Below are positions 21,216-33,879 of a DNA stretch of 64,000 bases, piece by piece; positions within the stretch are counted from its first letter, which is position 1; every line of letters starts with the position of its first letter. The stretch comes from Mytilus californianus (lineage: Eukaryota > Mollusca > Bivalvia > Mytilida > Mytilidae). Made by a program: the position numbers and the translations under genes. The notes below the pieces were generated by a model. It saw nothing but the letters and a program-made list of their open reading frames with translations, was not told the DNA's origin and ran no database searches. The stretch lies in NCBI RefSeq assembly GCF_021869535.1, contig NW_026262712.1:97910140-97974139 (forward strand), given 5' to 3'.

Positions 21216-21535
21216 TCAAATTTCCTTTCTGAAGTTGAAGGTTAAACTTTTTGCGACATTAGTCTTAAAAATGTCCAGCAAAGAGAAAATTGTGCAACTA
21301 TTAAACAATAGATGCTGGACCTTATCTGCAAAGCTTTGGATGACAGATTTGGACCAACTGTATAAGATCCATTGTTGCTTGCTGCTGCAAAATCAGGACA
21401 TTCTCAACAGAAGTGGTTGTGACCTGGAAGTTATCAAAAATGAATGGACTGATTTCAAAGCATACATCTACAGACGCAAATCAACAGACATCAGCACATT
21501 TTTTATTAATGACAATCTTAAAACTTGATTCAAGA
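21216..21535 (+). pseudogene. Possible hAT-like transposase C-terminal relic
   Basis: An open plus-strand stretch encodes IVQLLNNRCW, then LLQNQDILNRSGCD and EVIKNEWTDFKAYI. The pattern of a Cys/Asp segment followed by EW..FK resembles the region before the dimerisation part of hAT-type transposase-derived proteins. There is no catalytic motif and the frame ends soon after. It could equally be a chance open frame in the 3' flank of the RhoGEF gene. Confidence 0.3.
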
Positions 21536-21804
21536 ATCTGTTGTTCTTGCTGGAGATCATCAGTCACAGATTTCAATATGGACTCAGTTTTCATGAGGTG
21601 GTGGTCTACAGGAAGACCAAAGCATCCTTGGTTTAACCCATACGACTGCAGAATGGATAGGTCTATAAGAGAACCCAGTGATTTGGGAAGGGATGATGAT
21701 TAAATGATCGACACATAATAGTGACATTGAGTCAGAGAACTCAGTCTTGCAAATAATTTATCTTTCAGTCTGAAAAAAATAAAAGGATTTTAGAAATAGT
21801 ATTC

Positions 21805-21810
21805 TTTATT
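21805..21810 (-). terminator. Candidate poly(A) signal of the RhoGEF gene
   Basis: Minus-strand AATAAA about 610 bases after the stop codon at 22421. It would place the whole 63-bp array in the 3' UTR. Confidence 0.35.
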
Positions 21811-22001
21811 TAGTTACAAATAAATTCATGTAGCATAACAAATTGCTCCCTTCATAAGGTACGCTCAAAGCTCAAATGTTATTGGTGCATATCATCAATA
21901 TGTAAGATTTTCTATTTTGAATTCGGACAAGAGAGTTAAGAGTTCAGACAAGTTGATTTTCTTGCAACTTGTCCAAGTTAGAAAAAAATAATAATGTAGA
22001 G

Positions 22002-22483
22002 GCCTGCACCCACTACCAGACATTTTGTGGATCATGTGATACCTACTTGATAGCAGACTCTAAAGTTTCCACCCACTGCCAGACATTTTGTGGATCGTGA
22101 GATACCTACTTGATAGCAGACTCTAAAGTTTCCACCCACTGCCAGACATTTTGTGGATCATGTGATACCTACTTGATAGCAGACTCTAAAGTTTCCACCC
22201 ACTGCTGGACATTTTGTGGATCATGTGATACCTACTTGATAGCAGACTCTAAAGTTTCCACCCACTGCTGGAAACTTTGTGGATCATGTAATACCTACTT
22301 GATAGCAGACTCTAAAGTTTCCACCCACTGCCAGACATTTTGTGGATCATGTGATACCTACTTGATAGCAGACTCTAAAGTTTCCACCCACTGCTGGACA
22401 TTTTGTGGATCATGTAATACCTACTTGATAGCAGACTCTAAAGTTTCCACCCACTGCTGGACATTTTGTGGATCATGTGACAG
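22002..22483 (-). repeat. 63-bp array copied from the last exon of the RhoGEF gene
   Basis: Seven full copies at exactly 63-bp spacing (stop codons of the PH frame at 22421, 22358, 22295, 22232, 22169, 22106 and 22043) plus a partial copy. On the minus strand each unit encodes DPQNV.QWVETLESAIK and a TAG, that is, the C-terminal helix of the PH domain. The first copy is the real exon end; the other six follow its stop and would be 3' UTR. The unit has no stop on the plus strand, which makes a misleading 148-codon open frame. Confidence 0.93.
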
Positions 22484-25400
22484 CAACAGTAAACTCTCAT
22501 CTTACATGCGATCTAAAATGAAGAAACAATTCAGCCATATCTTTAACATTAACTGACAGGTCAGAGAAAATATAAGATATAGATTTTATAAAATTTCATT
22601 ATTTCATTATCAAGGTTTCCTGACCGCAAATCAAAATTGCCCCAAATATTTGAGGCAGCCAGAAATTTTCTAATTATAGGATCTAATTGTAGACAAGGGT
22701 TCATTGTCAGAGAATAAACAGGTCAAAATTTAGTACATCTTCTGTTTAATATAAATAAACAGACATAGCACTCTTTTGAAGCATAGAACATTAGTGACTT
22801 ATGTTTGTGATTATGTCATTATTGCAACAAAAAAAAATTGATCAGAAAATTAACCTCCATTTAATAACAGGTTTCTACTAGCAAATGTTGATTTTTCAAT
22901 GAAATGATAGGGAAAAAAAGCAAATTTTGAAAATTATTCAACATTTAATTAAACAAAATAAAATTTCATTACCTCTTTAAAGTTTGAATAGCTACAAAAA
23001 CCCGGAATATATGAACATTTTGGAAACAGCAAGGAAAATAGTATGTTAAACTTTACTGTCAGCTCTAAACTTCAAATCACTTACTTCATATTGCCTATGA
23101 ATTATTGAATCATTATCAACTGTAACATGTATGAAATATATTTGTTTAAAGAATTCAATAGCAACTTCCGACTATCTGTTTTACAAAAATCATACAATAC
23201 CAACGTTTTAATGCAGATGCCTTTTGACATTTAATATATCAAATTGTATAAAAAAAACTTCCAATTATATCAAAATGTTAGATCACTAACTTTTAAAATA
23301 TTCCTGAAATTGGGTAACTGTATTTAAGATACGATTCAGACTTTTTTTTCAGAAACTGGACAACTGCTTAAATTGCAAATGAAGACCATGTAAAATTTAC
23401 TTTTTTAGTTTTGGATGAGGAGTAATGATTGTTATAGCTATCCATTATAAAGAAGCTTTAAATTAATATAAGGAAGATGAGTGTCTTGTAAATGACAAAC
23501 AAACACATAAGAAGTTTTTTTTTGGTGTACAATTATCTTTTAAAGAAGTTTGAAGTAGTTTTACTCACAGAAAACATGCCTCCGGTTTCTGTCAGGCTAG
23601 TGTTACTATTCTTACTATGTCCAAACATTCTCTCTACTTGGCAGTGTTTTAATGGTAGTACACAACAACACGAGTAGGTATTGTTACCACTGTCTAAAAC
23701 TTAGCTTTCCCATAAAGCAACATGTCAGAAAACAGGAAAAACATTCTGTCATGTGAATTTCCACCTTTTCTTGAAACCTGTCAATAAGTATACAAAGAAA
23801 TATATTTATGTAATGTTCTGCAAGTTTCAGTTAATTTATCTTATCTTCAAGACTGTTATTTTTGTAATTATTCCTGATATTAGTTTTATGACCTGGCAGT
23901 TGTAAGTGTGGTTGTTCGGGGAAAAGTCTTTCCAAAAAGATTGTCTAAACCTTAATTTTGTTTTTAATCACATGAAATAAAGATAATTGGCAGAGTCATT
24001 TTCAGTGAAAATCTATTTGTCGATTAGTGTGGTTGGATATAGAAGGCTAACACTACCTCTACCTCAGAGTCATAGGTGGAAGTGAAGGAAAAGAGGTGAG
24101 ACCTTAAAGAAATGTACTTTTTCACTTACAGTTCTACAATCTCTTTTTATGATATTACAATTTAGCCATTTTTATCCTAATATTTCTTTCCTTTAGTACT
24201 AATCCAATGGTTTATTTGATGACTTTAAATTTTATTTAACTAAATTATTTCCACTAGTCTGGCATTGTACTACTAATTCTTTCATCTATGAATGAAATAC
24301 ATGTATTGCCATTATATCAAAACACAATGTTACTGTTGCCAAATGCTACATTTTGAACACTTGGGCTACATTATAATCGTTTAGTGGCTTGAAAACTCAA
24401 AATCAAGAGCAGATTTAAATGAAACACCAAACAGTTTGTATCAGTCTACATAATAAAAGAAAGAGTGATGCCAAACAAAAGACATATTCCATGAAATGCT
24501 AAACTATATATTTATTTATATGCATATGTATTATCAGACCCTCCTTTAATTTACCCTTTTCAGTACTCCTTCTCTGAGAAACTCTCTACCTGGAGTCAGT
24601 ATTTTAGGTGCTGAGCTGTCAAAACACTTCTGAATACTCAACATTTTCTGGAAGTTCTCATGTTGTTTTATATGTTCATTTATATTACTGGCTATTTCTC
24701 CTACCTGGTGAGGTGATTCTGGAAATAGTTTTATATTATATAGTTCATTATTTTAAATGTGGCATTTGAAATCATTCCAGTTTTAGGAGAAGGTATGTGT
24801 TGCTCAGTCTTTCGTTTTTAAAGTGTTTTGTGGTCTGTTGTTTGTCTTTACATAGTTTTTTTACCTTTTGTGCCATGCCCCTCAGATGTGAGACGACTAC
24901 ATCTGATTTACATAGAATAAATAAATATATTATCCTTTCACTTGTTTTAAAAAGAGCAGTTAGTTTTGATAAAACAGAAATAGTGTCATTATCTCAAATT
25001 TTCCAGATGCAGTGACACTTTCAGACGATGATTTATAGTTATGGATTAGGAATGAAATTTTAATTACTGCTATTTTTCTGTCAGCAAATTGATACCTTAT
25101 CACTGTTTTTGTATGGCAATATGAATCACTGTACTATCTTGTCTTTTTCTGGTTTAATTGCCAAAACCTGAACTTTTTGCTGATAAACGATAACACTTCT
25201 ATGTAAATTACCAGTCCTAAAAAAAATTTAAATGTTCAACATTTAAGACACATAATTTATGTAATCAATTACAAACAAGATGTTTCATTTCAAAAATACA
25301 TTTTGTGAATAAGAATGACTTCAAAACAAAGATTAATTCATCACACAGTTGTATTAAATCATTTAGATTGTGCATCTTTTAAAAGTATGAGCATGATGAA

Positions 25401-28400
25401 TAATTAACTTTTGAGATAATTTGTACTAAAACTTGGATTTGGGAGGGTTTGTGAATGCGTACAAGTCTTTTTCATTACCCATTATGTTCAGTTATTGGAG
25501 TGTAAAGCTAGTTATCTTGTTTTTACCTTTAATCTGTATATAATCATGATTTTCTTCTGTTGTACACTGTAATAAGTCTTCTAGTAACAGTCTATACCTG
25601 AGGAAAAAAATTATATAAATAACATAAGAGGCTCGTATCTGGCAAGACTCCTTTCCTCACTTTTTGAGTCATTAATCATTTGATCTTTCCAAAACATTGG
25701 TCTTATAGTTTTAGGCAAAAAAAACCCTTAAGACTTGCCCAACTAGAATGTAATAGGGTATTTACTTTCAAATTTCATTCTTGCAAGCAAGTTTAATAGA
25801 TTTATATTTGGGCAAAAATTTTAGAAAAAGATATTATGACAAGAATCTGTTACCAAAGGATAACATGCCAAGCTCGCACTATTTTTCTTTGTTCAGTGAA
25901 TCATGAAATATAGGTCAAACCCCTATTTTGTATATAATCAAAAAATAGATCACATCATAATGAACATTGGAACTAATTTTTCAAGTTAAAGTGACCACAA
26001 CTTTATGGTCAACTACATCATCCAAAAACTTTAACTTGAGAATGAATTTATTCACACCATCACATTTACATGTTCACTGAACAGTGCAATCAGGGTAAAA
26101 ACTGTAATTTGCCATATAAATTTTAAAGTTCATTTCATAATGAACATGTGTACTAAGTATAAAGTTGATGTGACCTTAAAATTCAAAGCATCTGCAAACT
26201 GGAAGCAGGCTTAATTAAGATCCAAATATCACTCACCTGTTACAACTCACAAGTGTCCAGCAGATGACCAAATATTAAGCCATTCTGGTCAGTAGTACTG
26301 AAGAAATGTGTGATGAAAAATATTTAGTTCATTCAACATATTATTTAAAGTATTTGGAAACAAATGTGCGACAGATTAGAAAAGTGGTCACACTTCACAA
26401 CTCATCACTGTTAAGCTACTGACCAAATATGAAATTGTTCTGTTCAATGGTTCCTGAGAAGAGTATGAAAAAAATATCTGCTGTACAAACAAAAAAAAGC
26501 ACAGACAAACCAATGGAAAATCTGATCGCAATATAGCCCCAAATTTTAGAGCGGGGTATTGAATATAGTTGCATATGGTTCTAAAACAGTAGAACTCATT
26601 GATTTGATGCAACTTCAAATATAGTGTCATATCCTAGAATCTTTTTTCCCAAAAAAAATTACAATTAAAATTGATGGTAAGTTATAGTCATTTTTCAAGT
26701 TTTTTATTTTTGGTTGCAGAAAAGATCACCTGGATGCTACTCCTATTAAGATAAGGTACCTTGGTATTCTCTGTACAGAAGTTATCAGTAAAGCATCCAG
26801 TTTGAGACCATTTAAATCTGAACGTTCTTCTTGAGTCTGAATGAAATCTTTAATTTCTGTGCTCTTCTGCAACCATTCCTGTTTAAAATATTATTCATTA
26901 AAAACATGATATGATATAATTTTTCCTAGTTGATGCGAGGTAAGTTAAACATTTATAAATATACGTGTACATTCTTTAAAAACATGATACTCCAAAAGGT
27001 CTGAGGACACATTTGTTGTCCTTTAACTTTCGATGTCTACAAATATAGTCCCTAGTGTAGACAGTGTATAACTTGCAATTTTTTTTATATACACTTTCCA
27101 AAATTATTACTTTATATTTTATGCAGGAAATATTAAGAAGGGGGATCAAATTACAGGTTAAAACAAATTGGGTAATGAATTTTTAAGTCAAGTAGTGATA
27201 TGGTCTAGTTAAAAAAAAGTCAAAAGTAGTACACTACACAGTAAATCTTTTTGAGATAGAGCAGGTTCGATTTATTTAATTAGGATTTATTGTCTAAAAG
27301 AAATGCACTACAAAATATCTGTGTTCTCTGTCCAAAACAACCTAGAGAACTGTAATAGCAAGATGTTTGAATAAATTGTTTAGAATGTGAAATATTTCTG
27401 GCAATTTAATCTTTATAATAGGCCAGCCTATAATAGCCTGGGTCCCTAACCCTTAACTAAATTAAGGTTGCCAAGGCAGTCCAAGGCCTGCCTATAATAG
27501 CCTCATCTTTTACCTTTAACTTAAGTAAGCCTAAAAGGAACATTAAGGGCATATCTATAAATTAAGTTGTTTGAATAATGTTCTGGTTACCTTACCTGTA
27601 AAGCTGCCAGGACACTAAAGGTATGATTCATATAATGTTCTGGTTCTCTTACCTGTTAAGCTGCCAGGGCACTAAAGGTATGATCCATATAATGTTCTGG
27701 TTCTCTTACCTGTAAAGCTGCCAGGGCACTAAAAGTATGATCCATATATTTTCTGGTTCTCTTACCTGTAAAGCTATCAGGACACTAAAGGTATGATCCA
27801 TATAATGTTCTGGTTTTCTTACCTGTAAAGCTATCAGGACACTAAAGGTATGATCCATATAATGTTCTGGTTCTCTTACCTGTAAAGCTATCAGGACACG
27901 AAATGTATGATCCATATATTTTCTGGTTCTCTTACCTGTAAAGCTTCCAGGGCACTAATGGTATGATCCATATATTTTCTGGTTCTCTTACCTGTAAAGC
28001 TGCCAGGGCACTAATGGTATGATCCATATATTTTCCTGGTTCTCTTACCTGTAAAGCTGCCAGGGCAGTTTCATGGTTGTTAGCATATGATGAGTATAAC
28101 TTTAGAAATGGTCCTAGATAGTGGAAGGCCTGGCCTATAGTGGTTTGTTCCATATACTCTTGAAGTGTCTTGTTGACCTCCCATATCTGTTCTATATTAC
28201 CAAAGATCTTACTGTGGATGCTGTCTGGGATTAAACAGTTAAACCTCAGTGGATAATCAAAATACTGAAATAGAAAAAAAACTTTGTGGAAAATCAATAT
28301 ATTGAAAAGGGAAAGAGACATAAGCAGAAAATCCAAGTACCCTGTTTTAACAATGGACAAGTCAATTAGTTTTAAATTATTTCTCTTGACACTCATCCCC

Positions 28401-31400
28401 CTCCTTTCAATCTTGATCAGTTTAATAACAAAGCTACATAGATATTTATACCATAAAAATCAGCTCGGAATAAGCACTTAAATCTATAACATGAAAATAG
28501 TAGACAATATTATCACAGGTAAAAGCAAAACAATACAATGAATAATACCTTATCAAAGATTGCTCCAATTTACTTAAAGCAGGCTCAAAATACCTATAAA
28601 ACTGCTGATTTATAAATCATCCTGTCCTACAATCTTATATCAGCACCTATACTACAGAGAAGATTTCTTACATTACTGTCATGAATAGGAAAGGAAGACA
28701 CAAAGTTATGCAATGCCCGAAGTAATTTTGTTCTTGTAAATCTTAGAGAAATATGCTTCAGACGACTATGATACCCATAAAGTGTTTAACATGCTCTTTG
28801 TTTTTGTTTAAAGTGTGCTTTTAATACATTTAATGGAAATAACACTTAAAGGGGCACTAGCTGTCAAATTCATGTTCACCGATTTGACTCAAATTCTCAT
28901 ATTTAATGTATAACAATGTAAAACATTTATCCAAATTATAAAAAGTCTAAGATAAACAATTTTCAGGGCATACTGTGGATATAATGTAGCTTCGTTTTGT
29001 GTGTATTTTAGTCTAGACGCCATCTAATTAACTGTCGAGTTGACCTCCCGAAAACCACAGATGCCCATATAAGGTATATAAACATAAATAAAGATACAAA
29101 TAGATAGCGCAACTCGTGCAAATGGATTCTTCTAGGTCTCTTTGATTTCATTTATAGATTAATATATGTTAATCATCATTTTTACCTGTATAAAAATGAA
29201 TTTTTTTGAGGATCGAATCAGTCAATTAAATGATTAACCTTTGTTTCACTTTCAATGTTGAATTCTTTTCCTTTAAATAATCAAACATGCACACAATTCA
29301 TGCATTTTCCATCTTTAGCTCAGGGGTTAAATTGAAGTTCACATGAATACGGATTCAATGAGGTCGAATTATTTTTTCGCTATTTCACTTTCATTAATGA
29401 TTGAACAAAAAAAAATCATATTTTATAATTTTTGTATATCTCGTATACGTAGCTAGTGCCCCTTTAATATGTTTTGTGTGTCAGTAGCGGTTTTCTGGAT
29501 TAGTTGTCATACGCGATGCTCAAACCTAAACATTTGAAAACCAGGGATGTTTAATTACATCGGAGCTGTGTGACCAAAAGATACCTACATTGTGAAAAGG
29601 ACAACCAAATTAACCTACTTTTATGTTCTTTTTAAGCTTCCTGAACTTTTAAAATCTCAACAGAACACAGTAAACATTATATCACAGTACATCTAATAAT
29701 ACTACTATTATATCAACTTTTTACCTTGTTCACTAATTCTTGATGATTCAGATATGTCTTTTCTGTTTCAAACAATTCTATTATCACTTTCTTTCTTCTT
29801 TTCTCTCTTTTTTCTGTTGTGACTATATCAATCCGTTCCTTGTTCTGTTGGGCTATCTCATTCAATACTGTTACAAAATAATCAAAATAGAGGACTATGC
29901 AAGTAATTGTTTTAGATTTTCATTTCAGGCCTTTTATAGCTTACTGTACAGTATGGGTTTTGCTCATTGTTGAAGGCAGTACTGTGACCTATAGTTGCTT
30001 ACTTCTACATCATTTGGTCTCTAGTGAAGAGTTGTCTCATTGGCAATCATACCATGTATCTTTTTGTTTTTGCAAGTAATTAAATGACAACTCAACAATA
30101 TCTCAATAGTTTGTCACTAACAATGACAATACAACATAGGTTAATCTCAATCAATCGTCATTATCATAATAGAATCTGTATAATTAAATAAATGACAAAA
30201 ACATACTTTTTAGCAGTTGGGAAAAAAACATATAACAAAAAGTCATGTATACGTATTCAAAGTGCTGATCCTTCGTGTGAGTCAACTGTCAAACTTCTTA
30301 GCATTGACCTTGATTATGAGTTAAATTTTGATACTCATATCAGTAAAATATGCAGGAAGGTATCTCAGCAACTTAATATTTTGAAACGTTTGGGAACTTA
30401 TTTGAACAAGCGTTAGTAAGCTAACTATATTCCATACATTTATTTTGAGCAATTTCAATTTCTGCCCTTTGGCATGGCATTTCTGTACTGAGAAAAATTC
30501 AAACAAATTAGAAAAAGTGCAAGAAAGAGCACTAAAGTTTGTGTATGAAGATCATTCAAGCTCATACCATCAGTTGCTTAAAAATGCTAAGATGCCTTCA
30601 CTGCATATTGCAAAGATCAATGGCAATTGAAACTTTTAACATGTGTAGTTAGTAAATTAGCACCTGTCTGTTTACATGATCTATTAAATCTAAAAGATTG
30701 TAAATATTCTTTCAGATATAGTAATATACTGATATTTCAAATGTAAAATAAACACAGGTTGGTAAGAAAAGTTTAAGATTTGCAGCTGCTACTCTGTGGA
30801 ACAGCCTACCTGAACATTTCAGAACCGAAAATAGTTTTTCACAATTCAAGAGCCTTATTCAGTCCTGGAATGGATTGGAATGCCGTTGTTCTGCATGTAG
30901 ATAATGTATTATTTTTTAGTTTTAGCTCTAAATGTTTGCATTATGCCTTAAATTTTGCATGTGTGCTTTACTTTTTATTTTGTGCTTTAAATTATTTTTG
31001 ATTCATTTTTAGTTGTGCTTAAAATTTAGTTGCTTTAATTTTAGTTATGCTTCAGTTTTAGCATGTTTAGATGTGTAGTTTAGTAGTGCTTTGCATGTAT
31101 TTCAATATGCGTGTGCTGTATCTATGCATTGAAATATATGCTGCTTATATATCTTATCTGCATGCTCTCTGTTTTAATGTTATGTAAATGTTATTTATAT
31201 TCAATAAAAAGCTCTCAAGAGTTTATGTTTGTACTGTCATAGGTGAACGGAATCAAAATAAAACTTTCGTATATCTAGATCCTGAATTTTAATAATAATC
31301 ATTAGTGCAGTCTGTTTTATAGAATATATCTAAAATTTTACATTTTTAACTTCAATATAGATATTTTAAAGGGTGTACATGTCCTGTCATTTTCTTTATG

Positions 31401-31757
31401 TTTATATTCAGAATATTCAGAAAATTTATTCTTTTCTCTAAAGACATATCATTACATGGAACTTGACTATGCTAAGAGCTATATAAATTCTACATTGTAC
31501 TTCCTGACTGCCAGGTGCACTTTGTTCAAAATAGCTTGTCACTGTCATAGTAAAACATATGCAATTTCAGTATTTAGCATAAAAATAGGCAACCTGAGCA
31601 ATTTCCATGGTCCACCAGTTTCAGACTCATGATAAATTACAAGTCCATTTATAGGAGTAAAAAAAGGGTTTTTTTCCCAATTTCCATAGAAACAGTTTAC
31701 CTTTGAACCTACTCCTTGTTGTCAACATTGTTCAGATCCAAGGCATCACCAGTTAAC
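22421..31757 (-). CDS. ARHGEF39: RhoGEF with DH and PH domains, ARHGEF39-like
   Basis: A Rho-family guanine nucleotide exchange factor. Exons: 31757-31701 (ATG at 31728), 29867-29725, 28264-28049, 26878-26760, 25597-25527, 24718-24555, 23777-23569, 22512-22421 (TAG). All junctions have GT/AG and all phases agree, giving 347 codons; vertebrate ARHGEF39 is similarly short. DH domain about residues 25-215: KKVIIELFETEKTYL (CR1), FLKLYSSYANNHETA, then LDALLITSVQRIPRY continuing RLLLEDLL (CR3). The DH-PH linker holds INEHIKQHENFQKML and PGREFLREGVL. PH domain to the end: RMFFLFSDMLLY, CVLPLKHC, RMFGHS, LLLLSHDPQ and the WVETLESAIK helix. RMFF.F and FGHS in the PH domain favour ARHGEF39 over FGD proteins. 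Two single-base losses break the frame in homopolymers (plus-strand AAAA 23696-23699; TT 22502-22503); everything else is intact, so these look like assembly errors. Introns carry a LINE, a TTAA MITE and an exon-derived minisatellite. Confidence 0.88.
22513..23568. other. Last intron of the RhoGEF gene
   Basis: AT-rich, no further exon or clear repeat seen. Confidence 0.5.
25865..26540. repeat. Degraded bivalve interspersed repeat in a RhoGEF intron
   Basis: Runs of the family also seen at 13018 and 16640 (AAAAACTTTAACTTGAG, GTTCAGTGAATCATGAAATA, TGAACAT.TGTACTAAGT). Strongly diverged and in at least two tandem modules. Confidence 0.5.
27590..28066 (-). repeat. 56/57-bp array carrying the 3' end and splice donor of RhoGEF coding exon 3
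   Basis: On the minus strand every unit holds the exon end CTGGCAGCTTTACAG followed by the donor GTAAGAGAACC. Donor positions (first exon base) are 28049 (the real one), then 27992, 27936, 27880, 27823, 27766, 27710, 27653 and 27596. Eight of the nine are thus duplicates lying in the intron, each with an intact GTAAG or GTAAGG. Use of the second donor would add 57 nt (19 codons) in frame. Confidence 0.93.
28846..29468. mobile_element. 615-bp TTAA MITE in a RhoGEF intron
   Basis: Element 28850-29464 has inverted ends AGGGGCACTAGCT and is flanked by TTAA at 28846-28849 and 29465-29468. It has no coding capacity. The TTAA duplication is that of Kolobok or piggyBac elements, and the AGG-G start resembles that of the large element at 5372. 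Confidence 0.88.
29925..30062. repeat. Mussel interspersed repeat (GGCAATCATACCA tail)
   Basis: Contains GTATGGGTTTTGCTCATTG, GACCTATAGTTG and TTGTCTCATTGGCAATCATA. The same module lies at 31857-31990 and, degraded, at 10064-10200. Confidence 0.75.
30190..31225 (+). pseudogene. 5'-truncated LINE fragment in the first coding intron of the RhoGEF gene
   Basis: Broken plus-strand frames encode the part of a non-LTR reverse transcriptase after the catalytic centre: KLLSIDLDYELNFDTHISKI, then PLAWHFCTEKNS, LEKVQERALKFVY and, after a frame change, ATLWNSLPEHFR, SFSQFKSLIQSW and CRCSAC. It ends with AATAAAAAGCTCTC, a typical tail. It is antisense to the host gene and, being only a 3' piece, was probably truncated on insertion. 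Confidence 0.8.
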
Positions 31758-33870
31758 CTACAAAGTGAAATACAAAATGTCATAAAAAAATATTCTCTGA
31801 TCCAGGATGATCCCAGACTATATATCAGGTTGTTAGTTTTCATTTTTGATTTGTTTCGGTGCCTTTTAAAGCTGACTATGCGGTAGAGGTTTTGCTCATT
31901 GTTGAAGGCTGTATTGTGACCTATAGTTGTTAACTTCTATGTCATTTGGTCTCTAGTGGAGAGTTGTCTCATTGGCAATCATACCACATCTTCTTATTTT
32001 TATTTATATATAGGCAGTCTGTTTTTATATGTCATTCAATATAAAAGAAAAAAAAATGTTTCAAGACCTAGTTCATGTTTTCTTATTGTATTACATGTTC
32101 AATTTTTGAGTTTAAGTAAAAGCAACAGTTCAACAGACACAGCAAACTATATTTATTAGCCCAAAATTGGACTTGATGAACCTTTACCCTCAGACTTTCT
32201 TTGTACAAGAAGTAAAAGATATATATATATATATATATGCAAAAGAATGGATACACAGAGCAATTTCCTTAAGAAATTTCCTTAACAAAAAAATAGAATC
32301 CCAGACATGCTAGTGGTTACCGAACACAATTCAGCTAGCTCTGGAGTGCCCAAAAAAAATAGCAATCCTTTGGTTCATATAAAGTTATAAAAAGAGTCCA
32401 AAAAGAAAAATAAAAGCAATGACATGAGACCGACACAAACATTGTGTCCTGGAGTTTTAGCTTATATGAATTGCTTTGTTATCGAGCCATTATTTTTTAA
32501 ACTTTTCAATTTTTTACTCTGCTGACATGCTGTAAGGTGACCCATAGAGGTGCTTGCAACATGAGTTGCTGATGTTTTTTTTGTGAAAGTTTTATCTAAA
32601 TTTTTTAATAAATTTATAAATTTTTATATAGGATTGCTAGAGATGTGAAATTTTGCTTGTTGCATGGATTTATCCAGGTGAGCATCAGATGCTTTGCTTT
32701 ACTTGTTTAGTAAGGATACATTTTTATATTCGGTAAAAAGCTCATCAGAGCTTATGCAGACCTGCCAACTTTTGAAAATCTCCATGGGGGATTTAGTGCG
32801 CGTCCAGATTTTTAAAGGTTATAATTTTTGCGGTGATTCTGTGTGCACTGTTTTTTAATTCTTGAAATAGTCTCATATCTCTTCTTTTTTTTTTTGGTAT
32901 ACTGATTTTGAGCTAATAAGCCTTGATTTCTTTTATTTGCATGATTCTTGTACTTATTAATTGCGAAAATAACTTATATAAGTTATGAATAGAGAAAAAT
33001 GGCATTAAAAATAAAGGATACAAAGTGAAGACCCATCAAGACCCCCCTTTTCCCCCTCCAAAGACCTAAACCTAAATGTTCTAAAGTTAGAAGGATGAAG
33101 ACAGACTTTGAGTTAGTCTATCAGTATTAATGAGAAAAAGGATAACATTTATGTTATCTTTCTTTGTGATCAGAGGTGCTCTTTCTTCTTCTTCGTCTTC
33201 TTCATTATGTAGATCCCTCCAGCGTTGGGGCACACACAGCTAGCTGTGTTCCCTTAACGGATTAGTTTTTAAAAAATGTTAACGTATTCACAATTTGTTC
33301 TAAATTTAAAATGTTGAAAAGAAATCCTCCACCGGAACGTTGCACATGCACAAAATTTATTTACAGAAATGTACATATTATATACACGAATAACCCATAC
33401 GTTCGCCAGAATGTAGATTCGATGATAAAAGCAATGTCTAGCTTAATAAAATCTATGAACAGTCGGCACTAGTTTGGCTGTTGAAGAAACTGGATAGAGT
33501 TTATGTGTTAAAAGACATCATTCATATGAAAGCCTAGTAGAATAAGTCTAAAAAACTATGCTTTTCGAAGATGTTAAAGATTGATATTTTTCTAGATAAT
33601 GTTGACATCTCCGTTAATAAGCAATGATATATTTTATGCGTTATAAAAGTTAGCTCTACTCAGATTTAAAAAGTCTAGCTATACGCACATTCAGGCTTTT
33701 ATATGTTGTATATTAGATTTAAGCAAGCAGATATTAATGCTGCAGATAGTTAAGCATATAGTTCACACTAAAGTTTTAAACGGCTACTATTTTACTATTG
33801 ATAATATATATCACATAGACACATAGGTGGTAAATATTGTCGTTGGTGTCTTAATGGGGAGCTGTGAGAA
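31758..33870. other. Upstream region of the RhoGEF gene
   Basis: Contains another copy of the GGCAATCATACCA repeat (31857-31990), a TA microsatellite at 32221-32237, and at 32715-32760 a stub of a LINE tail (TATATTCGGTAAAAAGCTC). A non-coding first exon and promoter of the RhoGEF gene may lie here but I cannot place them. Confidence 0.5.
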
Positions 33871-33879
33871 CCAGGGAAG

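Noticed and set aside
22110-22556. 148-codon plus-strand frame with a 21-residue repeat
   Set aside because: It is the antisense of the 63-bp array, whose minus strand encodes the end of the PH domain.
24797-25015. 72-codon plus-strand frame
   Set aside because: Lies in a RhoGEF intron, low complexity, no motif.
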